Source: Phycisphaerae bacterium
Lineage (GTDB): Bacteria; Planctomycetota; Phycisphaerae; UBA1845; UTPLA1
Assembly (NCBI GenBank): GCA_030432035.1
Contig: JAUIHO010000005.1
Coordinates: 1 to 48,038 of the forward strand
Direction of reading: 5' to 3'
Length of the DNA stretch: 48,038 nucleotides
The position numbers and the translations under genes are program-made. Position 1 is the first letter of the stretch. Each line of letters starts with the position of its first letter. The notes beneath the pieces are model-generated. The model was not told the origin of the DNA. It made no database searches and worked only from the letters and a program-made list of their open reading frames with translations. Positions 26,199-34,299 of the stretch are shown one piece after another.

Positions 26199-26273
26199 TC
26201 GGGGCGAGAAGATTCGAACTTCCGACCTCTGCGTCCCGAACGCAGCGCTCTGACCAGGCTGAGCTACGCCCCG
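26199..26273 (-). tRNA. tRNA-Pro (anticodon CGG)
   Basis: A complete 75-base cloverleaf is visible on the minus strand. The acceptor stem is CGGGGCG/CGCCCCG with discriminator A, the D arm is GCTC/GAGC, the anticodon stem is CTGCG/CGCAG with loop TTCGGGA (anticodon CGG, reads CCG), and the T arm is GGAAG TTCGAAT CTTCT with one G-T pair. The 3' CCA is not encoded. Bacterial Pro-CGG tRNAs share the GTTCGGGAC anticodon region. Confidence 0.96.
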
Positions 26274-26415
26274 ATGAGTCTCGCGATACTACCCGAAATT
26301 TTCGGCCCGGCAAGGCGCGAATCGGCGTTTTCGGCCACTGACAATGCCTCTCACGCCCCAGAATCCGCTCAACGCCGCCCCTCTGGCCCCATGCCTTTCA
26401 TCCCTTTTGTTACTC

Positions 26416-26443
26416 TTGCGCCTGTTGCTCAAATCGCTATACT
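26416..26443 (+). promoter_or_regulatory. Possible sigma-70 promoter for sdhB
   Basis: TTGCGC at 26416-26421 and TATACT at 26438-26443 are 16 bp apart. The predicted start point lies about 55 bp before the SdhB start. It is the best promoter-like pair in the gap between tRNA-Pro and sdhB. Confidence 0.4.
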
Positions 26444-26470
26444 ACCGATGACGTAACAATCGCTAGCCAA

Positions 26471-26483
26471 CGGTTTTAAACCG
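26471..26483. promoter_or_regulatory. CGGTTT-T-AAACCG palindrome in the sdhB leader
   Basis: A perfect 6 bp inverted repeat around a single T, 24 bp before the SdhB start and downstream of the TATACT element. It could be an operator. The spacing is too tight for a strong hairpin. Confidence 0.25.
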
Positions 26484-26507
26484 CTTTTCGCTTCGCAGGG
26501 AGCCAAC

Positions 26508-27365
26508 ATGATCGCCCATCAAGACGCGTCGCTCGGTCATCAGGAAAAGGTCTTGTTCCGCATCGCCCGGCAAGACGGCCCGGGTAAGGGTCGTTACTAC
26601 CAGACGTTCGCCATCCCCTACGAAAAGGGCATGAACGTCATTTCGTCGTTGCAGACCATCGCCAAAAACCCGATTCCGGTCGGTGAATCGAAGCCGGTTA
26701 CGCCCGTCATTTGGGACGCAAATTGTCTCGAAGAAGTCTGCGGCTCCTGCACCATGGTCATCAACGGCCGCGTGCGACAGGCGTGCACCGCCCTGATCGA
26801 TTCGTTGGATCGCAACAGCGCCGGCGAAATCGTGATCGAGCCGATGACGAAGTTCCCCGTCGTCCGCGACCTCATGGTCGACCGCAGCCGCATGTTCCGC
26901 GGCCTGAAGCGCGTAAAGGCGTGGATTCCGGTCGATGGCTATCACCACATGGGCCCCGGACCGGTGCAAAGCCCGCGTCAGCAGGAAGAAAGCTACCCGC
27001 TTTCCGAATGTATGACCTGCGGCTGCTGCATGGAAGTCTGCCCGCAATACGTCAAGATCGAAGTCAAAAAGACCAGCGGCGAAAACGAAGCGCAGTTCGA
27101 CACGCGCAAGGAAGCGGAGTTCGATAAGAACTTCCTCGGCCCTGCCGTTATTTCGCAAGCCGTGTTGTTCAACCAAAACCCCATCGGTCAGATGGGTAAG
27201 GACGATCGACTCGAAGCGTTGATGGGCCCCGGCGGTATTACCGAATGCGGTAACGCACAAAACTGCGTGAAGGTGTGCCCGAAGGAAATCCCGCTCACGC
27301 GTTCGATCGCCAAGGCTGGTCGCGATACGTCGATTCATTCGATCAAGCGCTTCTTAACGAAGTAA
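26508..27365 (+). CDS. sdhB: Succinate dehydrogenase / fumarate reductase iron-sulphur subunit
   Basis: A 285-residue SdhB that passes electrons from the flavoprotein SdhA to the quinone site in complex II. The [2Fe-2S] ligands are Cys73, Cys78, Cys81 and Cys93 in ANCLEEVCGSC...QAC. The [4Fe-4S] group is SECMTCGCCMEVCP (Cys168, 171, 174, 178), and the [3Fe-4S] group is Cys247, 253 and 257 in CGNAQNCVKVCP. The layout and length fit the longer Bacillus-like SdhB found in several phyla. ATG 26508 has AGGGAG seven bases upstream. It is followed by a strong terminator, so it is a single-gene transcript; sdhA and sdhC are not in the window, which is unusual. A lone regulated promoter is probable. 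Confidence 0.95.
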   Translation: MIAHQDASLGHQEKVLFRIARQDGPGKGRYYQTFAIPYEKGMNVISSLQTIAKNPIPVGESKPVTPVIWDANCLEEVCGSCTMVINGRVRQACTALIDSLDRNSAGEIVIEPMTKFPVVRDLMVDRSRMFRGLKRVKAWIPVDGYHHMGPGPVQSPRQQEESYPLSECMTCGCCMEVCPQYVKIEVKKTSGENEAQFDTRKEAEFDKNFLGPAVISQAVLFNQNPIGQMGKDDRLEALMGPGGITECGNAQNCVKVCPKEIPLTRSIAKAGRDTSIHSIKRFLTK

Positions 27366-27395
27366 GGCCTTCGTTCGCGAATCCCGAAATCCATC

Positions 27396-27431
27396 AACGG
27401 CCAAACGCTTAACAGTTTGGCCGTTTCTTTT
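27396..27431 (+). terminator. Rho-independent terminator after sdhB
   Basis: AACGGCCAAAC (27396-27406) pairs perfectly with GTTTGGCCGTT (27415-27425), an 11 bp stem with an 8-base loop, followed by TCTTTTT. It lies 30 bp after the sdhB stop and directly before the next gene. Confidence 0.88.
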
Positions 27432-27442
27432 TGTAAGCCGCC

Positions 27443-27859
27443 ATGACCGACACGCACGACCATTCTACGCCGACCGACTATACCCAAGCTGCGGCAATAC
27501 AAGATCCGCCAGCCGAAAAGCGCAGCCCTTGGCTCGTTCTCATTCCCATCGTCGTGCTCGTGCTTTGGTTTGGCTATCTTTTTTTCGTGAGCCGCGTGCT
27601 ACCGTCCGAAGAAACTTATCCCGATGGTCGCCGCAGCGCCGTCGGCACCGTGAAGCGCCACGGTTTCTTCGACTACAAACGCAGCGGCCTCTGGCGCGAA
27701 TACCATCGCAACGGCGCTGTCGCCGGCGAAGGTCAATACGAAGCTGGCGAAAAGGTTGAAGAAACGTGGGAGTATTGGGATGAGGACGGCAAGCCCATCA
27801 ACACCGACCGCCCCGCGCCGAAGACGAAAGCGAATGAAGGCAGCCGCAAGCGAATGTAA
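27443..27859 (+). CDS. Small membrane protein with MORN-like repeats
   Basis: A 138-residue protein with a short cytoplasmic N terminus, one membrane helix (about 30-51, LVLIPIVVLVLWFGYLFFV) and a C-terminal domain with MORN variant repeats: GLWREYHRNGAVAGEGQY (82-99) and EETWEYWDEDGKPI (about 106-119). The pattern G-x-W-x-x-Y-x-x-N-G resembles the toxin-antitoxin YwqK-type repeats that are common in bacterial surface proteins. There is no sign of an adjacent toxin gene. The gene starts just after the sdhB terminator, so a promoter may overlap it or lie within that hairpin. The family is moderately sure; its role is unknown. Confidence 0.72.
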   Translation: MTDTHDHSTPTDYTQAAAIQDPPAEKRSPWLVLIPIVVLVLWFGYLFFVSRVLPSEETYPDGRRSAVGTVKRHGFFDYKRSGLWREYHRNGAVAGEGQYEAGEKVEETWEYWDEDGKPINTDRPAPKTKANEGSRKRM

Positions 27860-27885
27860 ATCGCGGCGACTAAAAGAACGCGTCG

Positions 27886-29298
27886 TTACTGCTTTTCCAA
27901 ACCTGCGCCACCACGCTTTGCTTGCACCGCCCGTTCGAGCAAATCTTTGTCCCGTTCATCCACCTTGCCGTCACGGTTCACATCAGCCAACGTATGCAGC
28001 GCGTCCGCCTGTCGCTCGGGCGCGACGATAAGTGCGTGGAGCGCCTTTTCATCCGCGTTATCAACACGCCCGTCCTGATTGACGTCGCCCAGTAAATGTT
28101 TGTCGATACGAATCACTTCCGCTGACGCCGTGGGGATCGGCTTTTGAAACGCGGAAGCCGCCCCGCCGACGATAAGAATGGAACCATCCGGCAACATCAC
28201 CGCCACCGCATCGTCGCGCGGTCGGCTCAGCTTTGCACACGACGACCATTCGAGGCGTTGATAACTAAAGGCGGCCACCAGATCGAGCTCGGTATCGTGC
28301 CGCCCTTTTTCCGCTTCACCACCAAGGATGACGATATGATCGTCGGTTTTTATCAACTGAAAATCGGATATCCCGCCCGGCGTTTCGGCCGGCCCGTCGA
28401 TGCGAACCATGTCGTCGCGCTGAATGTCAAATAGATAACAATCGTTGAGCGTCTCCAACTGAAAATTCTTCTGTCCGCCAACGATCAACACGCGACCATC
28501 GGGTAACAATGCCGCACCATGATCGTTGATATGCTCGCGAAAGCGCGACTTGAACAACGCCGACGTGCTTGCTTCGATGTCGATCATCTCCAGCGAGTTG
28601 CCGCCGTTGCCTAGCCCGCCAACTAACAACAAATGCGTCGGATCGACCAACAGCGCCGCGTGTCGCGAACGCGTCCGCTTCAGCAAAACCGGCTTGCTCC
28701 ACGAATTCGTAGTCGGATCAAACACCTGCCATGACTTGCCACCGGCCACCAACACACGACCGTCGGCCAACGTCGTCGCAGTATGATAAATGCGCTTCTC
28801 GCTCATCGGCGGACCGGCAGTAGTCAAGCCCGACGCCAAGTTGCTAATCTCAACCGTATCGGAATCGCGCCCATCGTAGCGTTCCCACGCACCTGTCCGA
28901 CCGCCCGTGATGAGAACGCGCCCGTCGTTCAATTGCGTTTGCGTATGATGGGCACGCCCCTGCAGCAGGGTTACCGGCTTATCATCCTGGCCGGTGAGTG
29001 CCGTAAACGATCGCTGCTTCACGTCGTAAACCGAGATGGCATCAATCGAAAACAACGCGGGCGGCAACGGGTTCACGCCGATGCCGCCGGTAATCAACAC
29101 GCGACCATCCGCGAGCATCTCGGCGCGATGAAACATGCGCGCGGCGATGTCCGACCCGACGGCATGCAACTCACACGTGAACACTGTCTCGCCGATTTGA
29201 AATTCGTCGGCGCTCACTTTGTTCGCAAGCGCAGCGATGAGGCACACGCCTAACAGTACAAAAGAGATACTTTGATTGGGTCGAATGATCTTCGGCAT
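27886..29298 (-). CDS. Secreted Kelch-type beta-propeller protein with C-terminal dockerin
   Basis: An exported protein of about 470 residues. The ATG at 29298 (MPKIIRPNQS...) begins a signal peptide (LLGVCLIAALANKVSA) cut near SA|DEF. The mature part has at least five Kelch-like blades with repeated motifs such as LADGRVLITGG, LNDGRVLITGG, LADGRVLVAGG, LPDGRVLIVGG and LPDGSILIVGG. These form a beta propeller like galactose oxidase N- or C-terminal propellers, but no Cu-binding catalytic core was seen, so it is probably a binding protein. The C-terminal 80 residues are a dockerin-like pair (GDVNQDGRVDNAD and ADVNRDGKVDERD) with good calcium-loop patterns. No partner gene is adjacent; it ends 27 bp from the converging MORN gene. 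Confidence 0.85.
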   Translation of the reverse strand: MPKIIRPNQSISFVLLGVCLIAALANKVSADEFQIGETVFTCELHAVGSDIAARMFHRAEMLADGRVLITGGIGVNPLPPALFSIDAISVYDVKQRSFTALTGQDDKPVTLLQGRAHHTQTQLNDGRVLITGGRTGAWERYDGRDSDTVEISNLASGLTTAGPPMSEKRIYHTATTLADGRVLVAGGKSWQVFDPTTNSWSKPVLLKRTRSRHAALLVDPTHLLLVGGLGNGGNSLEMIDIEASTSALFKSRFREHINDHGAALLPDGRVLIVGGQKNFQLETLNDCYLFDIQRDDMVRIDGPAETPGGISDFQLIKTDDHIVILGGEAEKGRHDTELDLVAAFSYQRLEWSSCAKLSRPRDDAVAVMLPDGSILIVGGAASAFQKPIPTASAEVIRIDKHLLGDVNQDGRVDNADEKALHALIVAPERQADALHTLADVNRDGKVDERDKDLLERAVQAKRGGAGLEKQ

Positions 29299-29428
29299 GC
29301 CGCACAATACTCAGGGCCAACCACCCCGTTAATCAGAACTATTTGCTACCGCCCTCAGCGGAATTCATCTCATTACGATCCAAACCTAGCCGAACCAACA
29401 TCAAGCGTACGCCTCAAATACCAAAGCG

Positions 29429-30085
29429 TCACCGACAAACGCAACTCACGTCGATGACCTCATCATCCGCACACGCATACACCTGATCGCCATTCTTCGG
29501 TCGCACGCAATGCCCGCCGGTAAACGCACCGACGGCAGGCAACACCATCACGCGGTTCGTCGCATGAAAACACGGCAACCGCAACGTCGTGTGGCCAACA
29601 TCCCGCATGCGAATCACCGGGTGCAGGTGACCGGCAAAACCGCTACCGTCGTCGAACGCTGCCGGGTCATGCCGAAACTCAAACCCGCCTTCACGCAACA
29701 CCTCACCATGATCGGTCGCCTGCAACGCATCGGCAGCACGCGGCATGTGCCGATCGTGGTTGCCAGTAACCAACTCTACGCTCAAATCGCGCCATTGTTC
29801 GCGCCATGCCGCCAGCCGCGCGACCACCGGATCGTCGTCGAGCACGCGCCCGTGCCACAGGTCGCCCAATATCAACAGGCGACGAGCACCGCTACGCACC
29901 AACATCGAATCGATTCGCCGGAGCGTGCCGTCCGTCGTCGTTTGCGGAACGGGTATACCCGCGCGACCAAAGACGGAAGCCTTACCGAAATGGGTATCGG
30001 CGACGAGCAACGTTTGCAACTCGGGTAGATAGGCACCGCGCTCGGGGTAGAGGGTGACGGAGTTATTTGCGAAGGTGACGTCCAT
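29429..30085 (-). CDS. pdeM: Ligase-associated DNA damage response endonuclease PdeM
   Basis: A calcineurin-like metallophosphoesterase of about 218 residues. The metal-binding motifs are all present: VADTHFGKA (D-x-H), GDLWHGR (GD...), GNHDRH (GNHD/E) and GHLHP (GHxH). It belongs to the ligase-associated group of PdeM proteins that goes with Lhr-type helicases and ATP-dependent ligases, proposed to act as a repair nuclease. Two in-frame ATGs are possible: 30115 and 30085. I used 30085 because MDVTFANNSV fits the family start. The first codon at 30115 lies only 12 bp after the helicase stop. It is the last gene of the four-gene operon. The motif set is strong, while its exact nucleic acid substrate is not known. 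Confidence 0.9.
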   Translation of the reverse strand: MDVTFANNSVTLYPERGAYLPELQTLLVADTHFGKASVFGRAGIPVPQTTTDGTLRRIDSMLVRSGARRLLILGDLWHGRVLDDDPVVARLAAWREQWRDLSVELVTGNHDRHMPRAADALQATDHGEVLREGGFEFRHDPAAFDDGSGFAGHLHPVIRMRDVGHTTLRLPCFHATNRVMVLPAVGAFTGGHCVRPKNGDQVYACADDEVIDVSCVCR

Positions 30086-30127
30086 GTCGTGTTGTCTCAC
30101 AGGTATGCGCGTCATGCAATTACGAAT

Positions 30128-32701
30128 CTACCGCCCCGTCGCCGACCGTTGCATCTTTCGCGCTTTCGCCGGTGACGGCCGCTGGCTCGCCGCGCGTTCC
30201 AGTTGATCCGCCATCCGCTTCACCCGCTCGGCCCACGTCTCCGACGACACGTGCTGCGCCCGCAAACGCTCCGCCCACAACGGAAACGCTAACGGTGATA
30301 GCTGCTGCGACGAAACCAACACGCGCTTACTATCGCGCATGCGGTCCAAGGCCGCGGCCAAGCGTTTGAACTCTAACTGCTGCTCCAACACCTCACGGTG
30401 CGACTGCTTCAGCAGCAGATTCTCCGGATCGTATTCGCGAAACACGTCAAAGAACAACTCGCTCGACGCCTGTAACTGTCGCGTCGCCTTCTGTTGACCC
30501 GGATAGCCTTGAAAAATCAGCCCCGCCACCCGCGCGATATCGCGAAACTGCCGCCGCGCCATCTGCGTTTCATTCACGCACGCCAGCAATTCGTCGGTTA
30601 GGTTTTCCTCGGAAAACATCCGCTCCCAATCCGCCGCATCGATCGGTTGCCGCGACGACGATAACAACTCCATCCCGTAATCATTCGCCGCAATCTGCAC
30701 AGTCGAAGGCGCGGCTCGCGTTAAGCGATATGCAAACAACGACGCCAACCCTTCATGCACCAAGCGCCCTTCAAACGGAAAGATGAACCAATGCATGCCT
30801 TCGCGCGTGACCGTCTGCTCGATCAACAACTCATCCGCCGCCGGTATCCGCGACCAACGCCCTTGCAATTCAAACAGCGGCTTTAGTTCGCGCAATTCCT
30901 TCAGCGCATAATGACCTTGCCCGACCTCTGCCATTTGTCGTCGCACTGCGTTACCTAGATGCGTGGATAAAGGGAAACGTCCGCCCTGCCAACGCGGCAC
31001 GATGCCACGTTTGCGCTTTGCCGGCGCGACGTACGCCGTCATCTCGCGTACGCGCTTCAACTCCAACACGCGGCCCGCAAACGTGAACACATCCCCCGGC
31101 GACAAACGAGATATAAACGACTCTTCAATCGTGCCGAGGCTTTTTCCGTTCTGCATCCGCACGCGCATCGCGCTATCGGCACTGATCGTACCGATGTTCA
31201 TGCGATGGATACGTTCGATTTGCTTATTGGTAACCGCAAGCCGCGCCGCGTCATCGCGCGTGACGCGTTGAAACTGCGGATACGCCCGCAAACTCTCGCC
31301 GCCGTGCAAGACAAAGGCCATCGCCCAACGCCATTCCTCATCCGTCAAATCGCGATACGCCCAAGCGGTGCGTACTTCGTCCTTTAATGCCGCTTCATCA
31401 AACCCGCCGCCGGTGCCAATCGTCACCAAATGCTGTACCAACACATCGAGGGGTTTCTGCAGTGGCGTTTTGGCCTCGACGAGCTTGCGTTTCAACGCGT
31501 CGCGTGCTGCAGCGAACTCGGCCAACTCGAAGCTATGTGTCGGCACACAAATGATACGACTGGTCGCGCCAGGCTGATGGCCACTACGGCCCGCGCGTTG
31601 CATCAAACGCGCAATGCCTTTGGGGCTTCCAAGCTGCACGACTTGTTCGACCGGCGCAAAGTCAACGCCCAAATCCATCGACGACGTACACACGACACAC
31701 TTCAGCGCGCCGGCATCGAGCAATGCTTCCACCTTTTGCCGTATCTCGCGCTCGAGCGAACCGTGATGCAGCCCGATTTTATCGAGCCAGTCGGGCCGTT
31801 CGCGTATCAACGCCTGATGCCATATCTCCGCTTGCGAACGCGTGTTGGTAAATAGCAGCGTCGACTGCGCCGTGTCGATCTGCGCCGCAAGTTGCTTGAC
31901 GAGTTTATCGCCCAAATGCCCCGACCAAGGGAAACGCGTGATATCTTCCGGATACAGCGTGACGATTTCGATCTTCTTTTGCTTCGGCCCGGCGATTAAC
32001 CGCCCGTCGTGGCTACGCGCTCCCAATAACACATCGCGTGCCTCTTCGAGATTTCCCAACGTCGCGGACAGACCCCAAATCGACAACGCCGGATGCCACG
32101 CACGCAATCGCGCTAACGCCAGCTCAGCCTGCACGCCCCGCTTGGTGGCGATCAACTCGTGCCATTCGTCCACGATCACGGCTTGCAACGTGGCGAACTT
32201 TTCTTGCGCTTCGGGATACGACAACAACAACGTCAAAGATTCCGGCGTCGTCACCAACGCCGTCGGCAAGCGTCGTCGCTGCGCCTGCTTGCGCGATTGC
32301 GATACGTCGCCCGTGCGCAACTCCACCGACCACGGCAACCGCAAATGTTCGACCGGCGCGTTCAGCGCCTTGACCGTATCATTTGCCAACGCCCGCAGCG
32401 GCGTAATCCATAACACCTGTAAAGGTGCCGAGGCATCGCGCACCGTGCGCTTGGATACCTTCTTATTAGAGGCTTTCCTTATTGCTTCCGCGCCGTCTCG
32501 TTCCTTTAACTTGTCGCGATAATCGGGATTCTGATCGATCCAACCCTGCACCGGCCCCAGCCACGCCGCCAGCGTTTTACCGAACCCCGTCGGCGCGTGA
32601 ATCAATCCGCTCTCGCCGTCAATAAACGCCTTCCACGCCTCGCGCTGATAGCGAAACGGCTTAATGCCGCGGTCCTTACAATATTGCGTGATCGCTTTCA
32701 T
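30128..32701 (-). CDS. Ligase-associated DEXH helicase, Lhr-like
   Basis: An 857-residue superfamily 2 helicase of the Lhr-Core type linked to DNA ligase operons. Walker A is APTGFGKT (36-43), motif II is VDEWHEL, and motif VI is QRAGRSGHQPG. The rest has the winged-helix and Lhr C-terminal parts, with the LSPGDVFTFAGR segment of the family. The usual length is 800-900 residues. Family members translocate along DNA and are thought to act in repair of alkylation or oxidative damage. It overlaps the ligase by four bases (ATGA, 32698-32701), so translation coupling is expected, and is followed by pdeM. The C-terminal 60 residues are basic (KRMADQLERAASQRPSPAKARK), likely for nucleic acid contact. 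Confidence 0.93.
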   Translation of the reverse strand: MKAITQYCKDRGIKPFRYQREAWKAFIDGESGLIHAPTGFGKTLAAWLGPVQGWIDQNPDYRDKLKERDGAEAIRKASNKKVSKRTVRDASAPLQVLWITPLRALANDTVKALNAPVEHLRLPWSVELRTGDVSQSRKQAQRRRLPTALVTTPESLTLLLSYPEAQEKFATLQAVIVDEWHELIATKRGVQAELALARLRAWHPALSIWGLSATLGNLEEARDVLLGARSHDGRLIAGPKQKKIEIVTLYPEDITRFPWSGHLGDKLVKQLAAQIDTAQSTLLFTNTRSQAEIWHQALIRERPDWLDKIGLHHGSLEREIRQKVEALLDAGALKCVVCTSSMDLGVDFAPVEQVVQLGSPKGIARLMQRAGRSGHQPGATSRIICVPTHSFELAEFAAARDALKRKLVEAKTPLQKPLDVLVQHLVTIGTGGGFDEAALKDEVRTAWAYRDLTDEEWRWAMAFVLHGGESLRAYPQFQRVTRDDAARLAVTNKQIERIHRMNIGTISADSAMRVRMQNGKSLGTIEESFISRLSPGDVFTFAGRVLELKRVREMTAYVAPAKRKRGIVPRWQGGRFPLSTHLGNAVRRQMAEVGQGHYALKELRELKPLFELQGRWSRIPAADELLIEQTVTREGMHWFIFPFEGRLVHEGLASLFAYRLTRAAPSTVQIAANDYGMELLSSSRQPIDAADWERMFSEENLTDELLACVNETQMARRQFRDIARVAGLIFQGYPGQQKATRQLQASSELFFDVFREYDPENLLLKQSHREVLEQQLEFKRLAAALDRMRDSKRVLVSSQQLSPLAFPLWAERLRAQHVSSETWAERVKRMADQLERAASQRPSPAKARKMQRSATGR

Positions 32702-34299
32702 TGCCGCGCTTCAACCTGCGCCAATAAGGCTTGCACCGATTCCAATGTGTCTGCCTCTTTCGCCGGTTTATCCTTCCGCCAGCGCGCCATTCTTGGAAAG
32801 CGTAAAGCCACCCCCGCCTTATGCCGTTCGGACGGCTGTATGCCTTCAAACGCTAATTCAAACACCAATTCGGGCTTGACCAAACGCACCGGTCCCTTGC
32901 GATCTGTTGAGTGCCGACGGACGAAACGATCGACTTCACGAATTTCGTCGCCTGTCAGCCCCGAATAAGCCTTGGCGATCGTTACCAATTCATCACCATG
33001 CCACACGCCAAACGTGTAATCGGTATAAAGCGTTGCGCGTTTCCCGTGCCCCCGCTGGGCCGCCGTCATCACCGCATCGATCGTGTACGGGTCGCGCTTG
33101 AACTTCCACCAATTGCCCTTTTTCCGCCCCACCTCGTAAGCCGAATCGCGCCGTTTGATCATCACGCCTTCCGTGCCGTTACGGGCGGCTTGCTGCTTGC
33201 ACGACGCAACATCACCCCATGACTCACAGTCGATCGGCTCGGAAACTGTCATTAGATTCGCATCAAACTCGCTGGTTAACTGCATTAACCGCGCGCGACG
33301 TTTGTCTTGAGGATAGGCACGCAGATCGGCACCTTCGACCTCCATTACATCGTAAGCCATAAAAACCACGGGCACATCCTGAAACAGCATCATCTCAACG
33401 CGTTTGCGATTCAACCGTCGTTGTAACATATGAAACGGCAAGGGTCGTCCATCTTCCCACGCCAACACCTCACCATCCAGCACCGTGCCATCGGGCAATC
33501 GTTTCGCCGCCGCCACCAACTCGGGAAACTGCTCGTTAATCATCTCTTCACCGCGCGACCAAAGAAATACTTCCCCGTCGCGCTTAATCATCTGTGCCCG
33601 AATGCCGTCCCATTTCCATTCGACCTGCCAATCAGCGATATCACCGAGTGATTCAAGTTCTGCTTCCAATGGCGATGCTAGATAAAACGGGTACGGCTGC
33701 GACGGATCGTTAGCGGCCGATGCTTGATCGCACAAACGCTCAAAGTCCGCCGCCGTGGGTTCCCACTTGCCCATCAATCGATGCGCCATCACCGCGGCAT
33801 CGATGCCAGCCACGTTCGCCAATGCCTGACAGACCGTCTTCTCCGCCGCGCCGACGCGAAACGATCCCGATATGAGTTTATGAAACAGGAATCGCTGCGG
33901 CGCATTAAAGTCGCGCCACGTCTGCATCACCAACTTGCGTTGCTCGCCCTCATCGAGTTGTGGCAACGGCTTGATGCGTTCGGCGATCACCTGCGACAGC
34001 GAAGCATCGCACCCCTCACTATCCGATGGCACGATCAACGACAGCGTTTCGGACAGGTCGCCCACGTTGTCGTAACACTCGTCAATCAACCACCCCGGTA
34101 AACTCGCCGCTTCCGCCGCCCACGATCTCAACCGTCGTCTCGATATCGCCCGAATCAAACGACGACCGCTAAACAGATACAACGCCCAGGCGGCGTCTTC
34201 GGCAGCCACACTACGAAAGTAACTCTCCAACGCCGTCAACTTCTCGGTGCGTTTCGTCGTTGCATCGAGCCGCATATAAAGCTCGGTAAACGCCCTCAT
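32698..34299 (-). CDS. ATP-dependent DNA ligase (ligase-associated LigB type)
   Basis: A 533-residue ATP-dependent ligase of the bacterial LigB/LigC-like group. Adenylation motif I is KWDGIR with Lys229 as nucleotide acceptor. Motifs downstream include DGEVLAW (III), EGVMIKRRDSAYEVGRKKGNWWKFKRD (IV-V region, given in parts), and an N-terminal DNA-binding domain of about 200 residues as in other ligases. The C-terminal OB fold follows (AKAYSGLTGDEI). It works on nicked DNA in repair and is not the replicative NAD-dependent ligase. It overlaps the nuclease gene by four bases (34296-34299) and the helicase by four (32698-32701). Both overlaps are ATGA, which implies coupled translation in one operon. 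Confidence 0.94.
   Translation of the reverse strand: MRAFTELYMRLDATTKRTEKLTALESYFRSVAAEDAAWALYLFSGRRLIRAISRRRLRSWAAEAASLPGWLIDECYDNVGDLSETLSLIVPSDSEGCDASLSQVIAERIKPLPQLDEGEQRKLVMQTWRDFNAPQRFLFHKLISGSFRVGAAEKTVCQALANVAGIDAAVMAHRLMGKWEPTAADFERLCDQASAANDPSQPYPFYLASPLEAELESLGDIADWQVEWKWDGIRAQMIKRDGEVFLWSRGEEMINEQFPELVAAAKRLPDGTVLDGEVLAWEDGRPLPFHMLQRRLNRKRVEMMLFQDVPVVFMAYDVMEVEGADLRAYPQDKRRARLMQLTSEFDANLMTVSEPIDCESWGDVASCKQQAARNGTEGVMIKRRDSAYEVGRKKGNWWKFKRDPYTIDAVMTAAQRGHGKRATLYTDYTFGVWHGDELVTIAKAYSGLTGDEIREVDRFVRRHSTDRKGPVRLVKPELVFELAFEGIQPSERHKAGVALRFPRMARWRKDKPAKEADTLESVQALLAQVEARQ

Noticed and set aside
26463..27338. 291-residue minus-strand frame opposite sdhB
   Set aside because: SdhB has all cluster cysteines on the plus strand; the opposite frame is His/Arg/Val-rich.
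31842..32522. 226-residue plus-strand frame opposite the helicase
   Set aside because: Ser/Cys/Arg-rich shadow; helicase motifs are clear on the minus strand.
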